A DNA stretch of 64,000 nucleotides from Balanoglossus misakiensis. Lineage: Eukaryota; Hemichordata. The notes under the pieces are model-generated. The model did not search any database, was not told the DNA's origin, and saw nothing but the letters and a program-made list of their open reading frames with translations. Of the stretch, positions 12,931 to 25,800 are shown piece by piece. The DNA lies in NCBI GenBank assembly GCA_040954595.2, contig CM082576.2, forward strand, positions 4,278,001 to 4,342,000, written 5' to 3'. Position 1 is the stretch's first letter. Each line of letters starts with the position of its first letter. Made by a program: the position numbers and the translations under genes.

Positions 12931-15900
12931 CGTTCATTTACAAATGTGAGAAAATTATTAAAGTTTTCGATCGATGTAACAAGTACGTTACACGCTGTGG
13001 CTTTTCACAGCAAGAGAGCAAAAAATCACCCCAGTGGACCGGGGACTCGTTTGTCCTTGCCAAACCTGTGTAAAACACGGTGATATGAATAAAACACTCC
13101 CATGCAAACTTTCACTTCCGCACGACAGCAGAAACAAAATTCCACCGACATTTCCACTGGGGACCGTGCAGGAAGCTATCTGCGATATAAACGCATTTGA
13201 TCCCGCTACGCCGCGTTGAACAGAGTCAGTTATTTACATAAGAGTAACTCAGCTGGGTGTATGAACTGATTAAAGGGAAACGCTACTCAGTATCACCGCT
13301 GGGAGAGCTTTTATTCATAAATATATTCATAATGTAAACAACAGGTGAGGTCCCAGCAGAAGTTACTTAACCGTCAGCGGAACTTTTTTTGTTTATTCAA
13401 CACGGAGACAGAGCCGTGTCGTGAAAACAACAGACGGGAAAAACAAATCACTCATGTTTACGCTTAAATTTGTGGAAAATTAGAGACATTTCCTCAAAGC
13501 CAGTTGCAAACAATGGATTCTTTCTAAAACTATCAGTCATCTTAACTATTACATCAAGTGATATTTTCAGCCACAAAAAAGCAAAAACCAGTACAGTAAT
13601 TCTCTAAAAAACTATATCCTAGCCAAAAATATTATTATGTTATGAAAATGTTATACGAGAGCTGACTTAAACAAGCCGCAAAATGCAAAAATTGCTCAGC
13701 TATGAATTCCTACTACAACCTTGATGTTGTCATGGTGACTATTCATCACTCAACTCTTGTCAACTCTAATTACCTGAGATTTGGAATGTAACTTTTGGTC
13801 TGTAAAGTGTAGGAATTCAACCTCCAGCAGGTTGCTATGACAGCACGGCTAAATACCTATTTCTCATAAAGAGGGCGTGTTCTTTTAATTTTTTTATTCA
13901 TTTTTGAGAGTATAACTTCAAGAGGGAGAGAGTGCAGAAGGTGAAGAGGATACTGTCAACATTTTCAAATGAAATATTCTCTCTCTATGCTACTTTGATA
14001 AAATATCAGTCTGTTTTATAGAAGTCCGTTTGACAGATCTTGAAGTGACAACTTAGGATAGTAAGCATGCAGGCATGTGTACTTGGAGGTCAACTGTACA
14101 ATTGAATCGTATTGATCGTGACATTACGTTTGTATGCTGGTTAATGTGAACTTGTCAGGGGTTTAATTCTTTTGTGTCTTTAGTCGTTAAGCATTTTAAT
14201 TTGTGCCTACCACTTTTGTTTGCGATTTCTTTTTCTTGAGGATGTGTGAGTATTTGTGATCTGACTGCAGGGTATCTCAGAGATAATTTTTCTGGCATTA
14301 TTTTTGTATGAAAAAGTAATATCATTGAGTTATTTTTAGTAGACATGGAACTTTATCAAAGTGTATGACCTAGGTTCAAGCTATTTTCAGCGGGTGAGAT
14401 AACAAAAATTATTTCCAATGTGAAATAAAAATAATATTGCACAATAAGATGTTATGAGATCATCATTACTATGAGTCCAGATTTGGTCAGAGGAACATGT
14501 ATCAGACAAAGTAATTCAGATATTAACTTGCATGTCTATTTTCTTGTACCATAGGTTTGATGTCACAAAATTTAAGTGTTCATCTTCCCATGTACCAAAC
14601 ATGTACATCTCGCCGTGCAAAATATAAGGTGACATTTTACTTGTTTTTTTCTCTCCCCTTTCCCCCACAACACAACCTTAACAGTTTGTTCAATTTAATC
14701 TTCAGCAGAGTTCACTTGTTTGCCATTATTTCCCCTAAGTTTAACATCATTTGCATCAACCTTGAGTGGATTAAACTTAATGTAAAAAATATCAAAGCAG
14801 TCTTCGTTCGTTTTCTGAGAGATCAGCTGAATGCAGTGTTCCCCTCGTGGCTTTTATTGAGGCTAATTGTTGCGTTACAAAAAGTGTCCGGTTAAAGCTC
14901 TTATACCATTTTTAGAAAAACAAAATCCCCTGGAAGTACCTTGTAAGTTTCTTTGAAATCTGAAAGAGCTATGCAAATAGGGAACATGGTAGTAGTAATG
15001 GGAATAGAAACAGGAAGGCGAGACAACATTAGACCGTATTCAGAAGAAAAAGCCAGCGTCCTGTGTCGTGGCATTTCGGCGGGGTGAAATAACAAATATA
15101 TACTATAGCGAAGTGTTGAATACTGTTAAAGATGGTTAAAAAAAAGGGGATGAAGATTTGTAGCAGGCCAGCAGAAAGGGCAGTTATCCAGACAATGAAG
15201 CTGACGAAAAAACCCAAAGTCACCTGCTACGACATGCAATTTGTTTCAATTATGACGAACACGGCTACAAAACGCGAGCATTGCACACCTGAGTTTACAA
15301 GTTCTCCCGTATTTGTCCCATTTTTCATGGCATAGCTGGTGACGAAATACAGCTGCCAAAACCGTCGCACGACAGATTCCTTTGCAAGACATCTTTCTCT
15401 CTCTCTCACTTTCTCTTTTTTTCTTCACCACTTAGCATGGGCAGTGCAAAATGGCCCCTTCAATTGCGCCTAATTTATTGGGTCTTTCTTCACAGGAAAG
15501 TAAATGGCACCTAGGACTCTATTCTTCCTCTAACAAATGCAGATAAGCACATTGTAGTGGGCTTACACCCGAGTTGTTAAGTATTAGTTTGGGAATTTGA
15601 ACTGCTCATAGCTATAAATACTCATTTTCTACAGTATCCTGTGCAGCCCGTGTACCTGCCGCACTACGGAGGGCAGGGAAATGAAGCTACAATCGATGCT
15701 TCTGAAGTAAAAGCTGCGCGCTAAACGAGATTACGGGCCAGACCAGTCCCCCAAGTAACAGTTCCATCCATCTCTCGATGCAATTAGACTCAAATTGGAA
15801 ACTTTACTCCTCACACTTAGAGACAGATACTTCATGTGCCGTGCCGTGAAATGTCCACCCCTTAGAGAGACAGAGAGCGGCGAGAGCCGAGATTTTGAAT

Positions 15901-18539
15901 CGACTGTGGTACGGTTCATGAAAAACTTACTGAAATCAATATATGCAGGCGTATTTGAGTGTGTTACTTGGAGCAAACAATTAGAGCTTTATTAGAAAAA
16001 AAATGCCAACAAAATATTGGCACATTAAAGAAAGGGAACCATGGCTAAAAGATAAAAAAATGATTTTTAATTCTGAAGTAAAATTAATTAGCCTACTGTC
16101 ACTTTTTTCTACAATAAAATATTCCGGACGAAATGGTGCATTATAAAACATATGAAACATACTGTCTTACTGTATATCTGATTTTTGATTGGCACAGAGG
16201 CATTTTTCGGATTTGATCCAAGACCTTTCCAGTTTGATGCCGCCCATTTTTGATTTACATCATTAATTTGCCAGAAAATTAAATAATCAGTTCAGAGATT
16301 TAGGAAAATCGGTCTTTACATTAGCATCACGAGTCAGGATTAGAGCTTGACTTTATTTCCAATTTGCAAGGGATTAATTAAAAGTAAAATGCAACACCCC
16401 AAAAACTACCACCAGAATTTGTTCCCCAGTAAAGCACAGTTTTTTAGTCGCAGAACACCGCAGCCAGAAACCCCAAAAGTTTCCTCTTTACTGATGGAAG
16501 GAGTTTATGCCTTAAAAAACAAGCCAGCCGATGACGTCTGGTGATTCAGCTGTCCAGCTCCTTCGCAGAAACAAAACAATCTGCGAGTATGCAAAGCGAG
16601 GGGAGATAAGAAAATTGCCAGATTACTCCGAAGATGCAGTCATGTGAAATATTACATTAAAAAGTCTGTTTCTTATGGTAATGAGGCCGGGACAGTAGAG
16701 CAACGTTTATGTGGATAGATTCCCTTAATGCGATAACTGTGCTGAATCTTGCCTACGCTTCACATAAATAACATCCATGCATAATCATAGGCTTGATAAA
16801 CTACCACGCTTTATTGTCTGTCTGCTAATTTACTGGAAAGTCATCCTCTTTGTCTTGGATATTTACGATGGAGCGATCAGCAGAAGAGATAGATATTCAG
16901 CCGGATCAGGTCTTCTCTCAATGACTCTAGATGTCCGCTCAATTTCTACTTGTAATTGAGTCTAAACCGAGAAAACACTGACAATATCGTCTCCGCAGAA
17001 CCCCGTTCTTCTGTTTCAAATTAACCCTATAAACATTGAGTTTCAGCTGAATAATGGTCGTGTTAGTCAATGATCTCCTTTAACCAAATGGCATTACTGT
17101 AGTACAACCTTTTTTTCGCACAGAAAATGTTTTTCCAAACCTCAAAAAAGAATTACCAAATTAAAATGAGCCCAGGTTTTTTACTTTTATCCATCGATAG
17201 CAGCATTTTTTTCCGTTTGAATTTTTTTGATTCCACACATTTTTGCAGAGGCCCAATTAATACACTGCACCTGCTTGTATTCTTAAAATATCAAAGCAAA
17301 AGTGAATTCAAATTGCTGTGGGATAATGTTCACAATGGAAAATTCCTAACAAAAAGCCAAGAATCATTGTGAATGTCAAATGTTTTTATTAAGTTCATCT
17401 GTAAAATTGAACAAGAGTACTTTGATGATGATGTCATCAGTATGCAAATGACTGCAGCCAAGATCAAAAAGATTATTATTTCCTTTACTTTGTCATTTCC
17501 ATATAGACATTTTGGTTACAAGCAACTGCAGGTCATCTGTCAAAACAAATGCAACTTGGGAATATTAAATCAAAAGTGCATCTCTGTGCAATTTGGAATA
17601 ATTCTCTAGCACTTGATTTAATAAAAAAAGGAATTCTTATAAAGAATAGTCAAAAATCCTCCAGTTCTTATCCAAAATCCAGTAAATTTTTAAGAATTTG
17701 AAAACAGTTTTTGCAACACCAGAAAGCACAGATTTACGGGAAAACTAAATTATTGTCACATATGCAGTGGTTTACGGGTTGATGGTTAAGAACAGTGGGG
17801 AAGCAACTGCAAACTGGGTGAATCATTTCGTATAGCCTCAAGTACAAAACTGCAAGTGATATCAAAGGAGTTATGGCTACAATAGTGTCAGTTCAATAGT
17901 TCATTATTTATATTACATATGACTGATTGGGAAATGCCAGTTTCAAAGGAAGATTCTAATCGGAAAATAGTCGGTAATTTTAAGCTATTCACGAATGAAA
18001 CTGGCTCCATTAAGTTTGGTCGCAAAGTTTCAAAAATTTCAATAGGGCAGTATAAACATATTAAAAGGTATTATGGACCTCTGAAGTGCGTACTGAAGTT
18101 TTGTTAGAATAGATTGCGCTGACTTGTTTGCAGAGTACGGTTTGCTGAGATTTTAGATTCACTGAGTTTCAGCCACAACTTCGAAAGATGCCAATAATTG
18201 GCCAAATCTTGCCAACACCGAAATCAATAATTTGTAACTGCAGTATCTCTCGCTACCTTCCGTTATTTGTCTCGTTTTTCTTCAAATCGAGGCAGTTTCT
18301 ACCCCCGCGTTTTCGAAGCCTGTGCCAGCTTGTTACAGTGACAGTTTTACCTGAAGGGTATACAACTATTCATCTTTCCACCTCACTGCTATTTCAAGTG
18401 TTGATCAGCTGACACTAACGCCAAAAGCTCTTGTTGAAAACACCCTGTTGATGATGTTCTACACTTGTAACTTCCATTGGTTTTGATCACACAAACAACT
18501 TTATCAATTCCAAGAACTGAACTGGCGGCCCTTCATAAT

Positions 18540-18551
18540 CCCCCCCCCCCC
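18540..18551. repeat. C12 homopolymer
   Basis: Run of twelve C on the plus strand about 1.3 kb upstream of exon 1. Confidence 0.95.
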
Positions 18552-19399
18552 TTTAAAGTTGGAATACCATGGTCTCTAGGCAACACCAACTGTATAACAA
18601 CGTGGGGAGATTTGGTGTCATTATTTTATAGCTAATGGGTGCGTGTTCAAGTGACTTCATTCCTCTAGTCAGTCGTAACTACCATTTTTTCTCCCTGTAC
18701 AAATTCTATATAATTCCCATGCATCGGCAAATGAACTGGAATAACAAATTAAACTTCGATATGAAATACAAAATGAGATTATCGAAATTCTCTCCATAAT
18801 GTAGCATAGTGATACCAATTGTAATTTATTTTCTTACACACTGGAGAATAACAATCATATTACTGCAAGGACTCGCATATAACTCAAAAGAGCCATTTCT
18901 TCTGAAACATGAAAGAAATCTGATATATCTCACAACCATTTTTTATATCCATGTAATCTGCATATGAACAGTAGATACAAAGTGAATTCAAAAATAAAAT
19001 GTTCTTTCTTTTCTGGAAGATTTCAGTTGTTTTCTGAGGGTATTATTTGTATTTTATGCTTTTTTTTCCGGCGTTTTTTTCACGGTGCTGTTGACATAGA
19101 TGAAGTGGAAACTGCTTTAAAAAATGTGTGGGACATTTTTCACTTTCTTACTAAGTTGAAAGTGAAAGAAACTAACTTTTAGGGCTCCGCAGAGATCTCG
19201 AAATGAATGGCTATGCCCGATATAAAACAAATCTTGTAGATCTTTGACCCCTCCTCCGAGTTTGACCATATATTGTTTGTGCCACATATAAAGCTGTTCC
19301 GTTTTAGGTACACCAATGGTCCGCCCTGTCTGACACTTAACCCCAGGCAAAGAGGCCACTGACACAGTTGTGTGCTCACAGACCCAACATACGACTGAA

Positions 19400-19848
19400 A
19401 AGTACGCCCATTGCAAGCACTCCTGTCTGGTTCAACACCGTACTTTGTGTTCATCAACATGTAATCATTCCGCGCTCACATTTTGCTTCAGTGTACATTA
19501 ATTGCCCTACGTGTGTTTCTTCGCGTCCGACTGCATGCGCACAAACGGCGATTTTTGGCGACAGACGCGAGGATCGACTATAGCTGCATGCAGCCACCAA
19601 AGGGTGAATGAAAACTGGTGCCCTGCAGAACCATTAAAGTACACGTGATTTGTCTTCGTCGGTCGTCAGCGCAGGCGCACACACCCCTGTGACATGGCCA
19701 CTGTTTCTCAGATTCTGTCCCGTCAATGAAGAAACCCACAGACTGAGCTACTACTTCTTTTCCTACAGTAACAATGTACCTTTAAAGCTCTGACCCACTC
19801 CTCCTCCCTCTGCACCCATGCATAGATCTCAAGGTATAACTTCGCACC
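19400..19848 (+). promoter_or_regulatory. Probable promoter and 5' UTR of the NPAS3-like gene
   Basis: CpG and GC content rise visibly over the AT-rich surroundings in about 19,460-19,690. Within it are NRF1-like GC palindromic motifs (19532-19541 and 19669-19680), a TACGTG site (19508-19513) and a CACGTG E-box (19642-19647). TACGTG is the CNS-midline-type site bound by Trachealess- and Sim-type bHLH-PAS/ARNT dimers. No TATA box sits at a usable distance: the TATAA at 19835 is only 14 bp from the ATG. The picture fits a TATA-less CpG-type promoter. The transcription start itself cannot be placed from sequence. Confidence 0.45.
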
Positions 19849-19895
19849 ATGATGGATCCGATGCCAGCCGGTGTGAAGGCAGAGGACAGAGAACT
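19849..19895 (+). CDS. NPAS3: Exon 1: N-terminal start exon (tentative)
   Basis: Tandem ATG codons at 19849 and 19852, both with a purine at -3, open a frame encoding [15 protein letters not shown] plus two bases of a Leu codon. A perfect GTAAGT donor follows at 19896. The phase (two bases) is exactly what exon 2 needs. NPAS3 and Sim proteins likewise have a short, poorly conserved first coding exon just before the basic region, and the exon lies downstream of the CpG-richer stretch. VKAE at residues 9-12 matches a sumoylation consensus. The sequence itself is not conserved enough to prove the exon, so another start exon elsewhere is possible. Confidence 0.6.
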
Positions 19896-22800
19896 GTAAG
19901 TCACCACGTCACACAGTGCAACACTTTGATAAAAAATGGGCGTTCTATAAAGTCAGTTAAAGTTCACACGGGATTACAGTAGTTGTACTCCCTTAATTCC
20001 CAACTGCATGCAGCGTTTTTATAACATTTCGCCGGCGAATAAAAACCCTCCCGTACACCATCGCACTTTTAACGGTAACATGATCATGAACTTGGTTGAT
20101 GAGCCGATCTCGCTCGGAACAGAAATACTCACGGTTTTTGTTCCTGCGTTCGGTTCCGTCTGCCTGGACAAGTCTGCAGTTCTCACAGCCGAGCTGAGCG
20201 TGTGATACTGAATTGAAGTGTGTATGTGAAGGTGGTTTTGTGTCACCAGTGTACATGTTCACATGTACAAGCCTGTGAGTGTGTTGGTGTGCGTGTCATG
20301 GCGTACGTTTAACGTATCCCTAAACACACACACGCACACACACGCACTGGTAGAGTGAAATCATATTACCATGACATCATCAAACAAGCTTGATGTGTGG
20401 CAGCAATATAAAAAAGATGGTTTATAATAAACGCAGGCATTTGGTTCATAACGATTCTGTGCATGTGCATGTATATTCTCAAGTTGAATTCAAAACACAT
20501 TTGGCTGGCAGTCTCTGAAAATGTGATTATTCTTTTTTTTTCCAATATCCATTTTTCATAAATCCTTTTCAGTGTGTTCACCCACAGGCCATTAGGTACT
20601 GTTAGTGAACCCAGGGAGTCTGTCATTCAAACCCCAGCATTGTAAGGCAGTACCGGTGTAAAGTCTTTCTTTTAACTTTGCACTAGGCTCAATAAAACAA
20701 AGTTGTTAAATTTGTGCATAATGGGTACATTACCCTCAAATGCGTGTGTGATCTGTGACCTGAAAATTTTACTCTGATAACCCTGCTGGTTCCAGATGGC
20801 TATTATTAAACATTACAATTCCAAGTGCAAGAAAAAAAAATGACAGTGATGCTGGTTCTCTCTTGATTAAACAACTCGTTTCCTTCTTTTCTGTCAAGGA
20901 AATTATCCTTTGCTTCATTATTTATTAAATTATGTTTTATAACTATAAGTGGAACATATATATATTTCAAAATCCATTTTTAATGGTGAAGCTAATTATT
21001 TTTCATTTTCTATAGCAAGCATTAGTACCTGCAGACTGCTGAAGAGTTAAAACTTTTTTTAGAAGCGATTAAAACCACTAACATGTAAAAAATCATGGAT
21101 GTCATTTATGATTTGCTACGCTGTCTTTTTATTAACATTTATGTTTGATTTCATTTTATGAAAGTATATAAAGTGCTTAACCCTATCAACTCCATGGTAT
21201 GGTCCATGCCTATTGTTTTCTGTGTTAAAATTGGATCTCTACAGAAGGAAATGGGGGTGAAAGGATTAAATGGTAGATGAATACATTGTAAAGCAGGGAC
21301 CATATCAGATTTTCTGTAACAAACATGTGCCTTACGTACATAAGACAGGCATGTAAGTGAAAGTTAAAATCAGTCTGGGACCAGGAAATTGCCAACGCTG
21401 TGTCTTTTTTGTCAATCTTTTATACTTAAAGTTGTGAGAATCTATTTCTGAGTTGTGTACAGATTGATATCCATATCCAAGAGCATTTGGCATCTAAATT
21501 GGGAATTATGTAGGAACTGTACTCTTTCTCTTCAAATTAAATTACATTCCCACTGGGAAATTTGTCACATTTTGGAAGCATTTTTTTTTCAGGGCACACT
21601 GCAGTGTGTGTATGTGTGTGTGTGAGAGAGAGATTTTTTCCCAGTTGTTGTGCGGTTATAACTGGCTCTGTAATGAGGTTCAACTAGTTTGAGATGAAAG
21701 GTTCATTACCTGATTAGGAGATGACATCCCTAAATAGCGTACCTCTTGTGTCCCGCAATTCCCTTCTCTTGTCTGGGGAGCGACTCCCGTCTAATGAAGC
21801 CTATTGCCAAACACAAGGATGCAGTATTCTTCAAGCACGCTAAATTTTTCCCATTGTCATGATTTGGAGGGAAAAAAATTATGCCGCAAAATATAACCCC
21901 CCGGAACTCGCTGATTGTTAAGAAGTATATCGACATTGACATCAGAGAGGGTGCGATAGCTTCGTCGCTTTGTTTATTCGTTTGTAGTCGGTTAAAAAAA
22001 ATGTCGCTTTGTGATGACTGGGCAGAAGACATTGAGGGCCTCCATTAGCGTTAATTGATGAATCAATTTAGAAGGCAACGGATGGAGCCTCATTACCACT
22101 GACAGGTTATCCTCCCCAGCCTACAATGGTACACGCCAGACCAGTGAACCTGACATTGTCTAGGGAGGTCACGTTAGGTGGCAGGGAAGGTGAATACGAT
22201 TAGGTGTAAGAGAAAAGTGATAGATCCGCCCCGTGGCTTCCCAGCTGCTTCCATGCTGTCCACCCCGCCGCACGATGGAATCCTCCAAAAAGCGGAACAA
22301 AATGCATATATGACTAAAGTATAGTTTTAGTTCAGTGGAAGATGTTAACTTGCCTGGAGAGGGAGGCTAGGCAGGCCAGCCGACAGGAAGCAGACTATTA
22401 CAGCGCGTCGGCCTACAGGCCTATGCAGACACCAGATCTGGTGGAGAATTTGTGGTAATATCAGTGATATCTCCTTCTTCTTGTCTTTTTCCTGTTTTTT
22501 TTAAATATTTTTTTTATCTCCCACTATAAATTGTAATTTGTGTGTTTTGTGTGTGGTACCACGAAGTTTCTATGTATTCCCAGCATGTTACAAATACCCT
22601 CTTGTATAAGAATTAGCTTCTCAATGTCAGGAATATCAACTAGTGCGATATTTTAATTCTACAAGTTGTCTTGTTAGTGTTTTGAACCAAATCTGAAATT
22701 CTTTTCGTTCTTTGACAGCGTACAGATTTGCCCAAAACCAGCTTGGGTTGAAATTGTCAGATGAATCTATTTTCATGTTCCTATAGCAGTGAAGTGTTTT

Positions 22801-25800
22801 TTTTAAGTTGCCATCCCTCCCAGATTCCACGCCATAAAGATGCAATTTGTGATTTTCATCTCTGTTACCATGGTTACCCATCCACAACCTTGCCTGCTCC
22901 AGAATGTTACTTATAATCACCTGTCTATCAGTAATTATTCGCTCAGCGTAACACAATGTGAGATGTTTAGGCAAAAGGGTCTGTTTGAAGATGCTGGGCC
23001 ACTGTGGCTTGTTGTTAATGTTCACAATAGGTTTGAAAGAACTCGAGTAGCGCCATGTGGGCAGGTGCAACACTTAACTCGTCCATCTTCAGGCTCAGAG
23101 AAAAGTGATGACCGTGTTGTCAGATTCTAACCTGTGCCATTCAAACAAACGTCAGTCTCAACATTGACAGTATAAACTCCGTCAAAGCCTGCCACGTACT
23201 ACACTCAAGATGTTCGTTTCACGTGTTTCCATAAAAAAGTTTGCAAACTGTTTGTTAAGTGCTAAATTTGTATAATATCTAATACTCAAGTTGTGGTTTA
23301 ATTGTAAGGTCTTAAATTCCAATCGTTTATATAAGAAATATTTACAAAATCGTAAAAAAAATTAAGCTGTGTGTAATCAGACAGTTTAACCTGAGAGACA
23401 GATTGGTGCCAAGCACATCTCTGCAAACTTTGGAGAGGATTGTATTGATAGAGGGTGAAAAAAAGAATAACTGCATTGAACAGTTACACGTCAGTCCATG
23501 TCAGAGTTGATACACAAGCAAAGAACCCTATCTTTAACTTGATGTAGTTTTGATGTACTACAGGTGTGTTTAGAGTGGGGACAAATATTGTCCTTATATC
23601 GGGTGGTTGTCAGAGCCAGAGTGGCAGAAGACAGGAAAGCCGCTTGTGCAATTTGCATGTTTGCTCTCGACATGGTCCAGTGGCGTGTCAAAAAGCCCCT
23701 GTCTAGTGTTTTGTTTGCACACAAAATACCAGAGAGTGGCCATTGCAGAGCTGGGAGTATAGCTAAATAGACTTAGGCCGCTAATCGAATCATACAGTCT
23801 GGTAAAAAGTCCACAGTCTTCCTTGTTTGTCCCAAAATCGTGGAAGATTAATTATTGAAATTTTAACAAAGTTTAAACTTTGAGCTGGGATTTTCGTTTT
23901 GTATGTTAAATACAAACTGTTTTGAGAAAACAGGAGCTCTGTCATTTTTTTTACACCCACTCCTCGATCTGTAATTTTCTCTGCGGAGTAAAACTGACTT
24001 GGAGGTTATAGATGCTTTATAGCCAGAAAGGTTTCATTAGTATAGGTGAAATTGCACAATATGAAAAATTTATTTGTATTAAGGTTTGATGGAAAGGATA
24101 TTAGTTTGATAGGAGAGATTTTTTAATGTTACAGCAGATGACACAGAAGTGTGACTCACAAATGGATCAGAGATTAGAAAAGAGCAGAGGAACTCCGGGC
24201 TTAACCAGCTGTTTGGTGATTTTTTTGGAGTGGCTTGATTTTTTTTTTTTTTTGGACAAAGGAAACAAATGCGCATTACAACATCTTAATGCCAAGTTAA
24301 ACTCATTGAGACACAATGGATGCTGTCATACGGTTCCATGTAGGCCGGTGTATCTCGACAATAACACACAGTCCCTCCTTCGCCATCCATCATCTAGTCG
24401 ACCGAGTCCTTGTCGTGCATGACTGAACTGTACAACAGTGTAACTGACAGATACCAGTGTTTTTTTAGATTGACGCTCCAAAAAGCTTGGCAGAATACCT
24501 CTCAGTCGGTGCCCGGGATTGTTTCTGAAATGCTAGTCCTCTCCATCTGTCCTCCGGGCCTCGTGTAAAGTCAGAATAAGGCAACTTTGTCAACAAACTC
24601 CATAAAAAATGACTTCCCCGATTTAACATGGCTAATATCTGATATATGAGCTTCACGTGTCACCGGGACGATAAATTACAAACTGGTCAAGTTGGAGCGA
24701 TTGATTGGCAAATTTCACAGTAGTGTGGGTTTTAGAAGACCCCCGGTGTGCGAAAAAAAAGCAAATTTCCATGTCAGGTAGCGAGGGCAAATCCTAAACG
24801 GCTGATTGTTGTAGGCATGATTGGTGAAGCTGCAACTTCAATCTGCGTGACTGTACGAGAGATTTATGTATTTTGTCAACTGTACAGTCACCAGCCAGTC
24901 ACCTGTAAAAGCATGGGTTGCCCAAATCTGAGCTTTTACGGCTCACACTCCTTGTAAGCCGCGCACCCCCTTTTTTGTCAACTCGGACTGGAAATTAAAG
25001 ACATCCCCACCCCAATCAATTACAGCTAATCGCCACACATGTCTATTACAAACTTATACCTGTAGGGAGCTTTTCAAGAAAATACACAAAGTTGACAATA
25101 CATACATGTTCATGTGGGAAAAAGCAGACACCCGGTAAATTACTTCATGACGCGTGTGGTTGATTGAGTATCTTGCAAGGTCAAGTACAAGACAACTGTG
25201 TAACACAGTAGCAAGCGAGCTGTTAATTGACGTACGCCTGGCCTAGTTGCTTTTTGTGGCATGTTCTTTGACGTCCATTGTTGTACACCTTTTGGCAAAA
25301 ACAGTCAAGTAGACTGGTGATACATGTACGTCATTTTTTTCAGTTTTCATGAGTGGTTTTGATCAATACCTTCTCACAGAAAATAGATCATAATGCTTTG
25401 CATTGTTGCTCAGTTCTTTCATTGTTACCTTTCTTGCAAAATTCTGGGGGGAAATGTGTTAAAAAGGGCGTTTTTGTGATTTTAATTTATCTAGACACAT
25501 GTTATGGCATGGCTGCTGTATTGAAACAGCCACAGAGGCTTAGTAGTAATCTATAAAACATTAATTATGGAATGTTTGACCAAAAAAATCCAATGTATCA
25601 CCATCTTGTCTAGTGAAAGAAAATAATTCTTCTTTGCCTGTGTGTAGTTTTGCCCTTATGGGGTTATAACCACCCCTGTGCAATGAAATGTTCACTTCAA
25701 CATTCCCATGGATAATAATAAGTTGTAAAGTGAAAATTAAGGAAGGTTTCAGAATCGACTGACACTGATACCAGTGATTAGAAACAGCATGCAGCATGAT

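Larger units (their letters stand above)
1..19399. other. Upstream non-coding region
   Basis: No segment here shows sustained coding character or a splice-bounded frame that I can join to a protein. Open frames are short (the longest about 120 codons) and have low-complexity or non-biological composition. The stretch holds GA, CT and poly-C simple repeats, two adjoining small inverted repeats near 12.1 kb, and several octamer motifs (near 7.65, 12.92, 14.75 and 14.97 kb). As it lies directly 5' of a developmental transcription factor, I infer it is largely cis-regulatory or intergenic. Unrecognised non-coding upstream exons of the same gene could also lie here. Confidence 0.6.

Noticed and set aside
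19835-19839. TATAA just before the start ATG
   Set aside because: Only 14 bp upstream of the ATG, too close to serve as the TATA box of a transcript containing that ATG.
22636-23073. 145-codon open frame on the minus strand in intron 1
   Set aside because: No recognisable domain, no splice context, and composition like translated AT-rich non-coding DNA; one such frame in 64 kb is not surprising.
24225-24260. T15 run as a possible SINE or retrocopy tail
   Set aside because: No body sequence, B box or target-site duplication visible beside it.
25195-25209. ACTGTGT-A-ACACAGT palindrome in intron 1
   Set aside because: A 15-bp palindrome without flanking pairing or recurrence; expected occasionally in this length.
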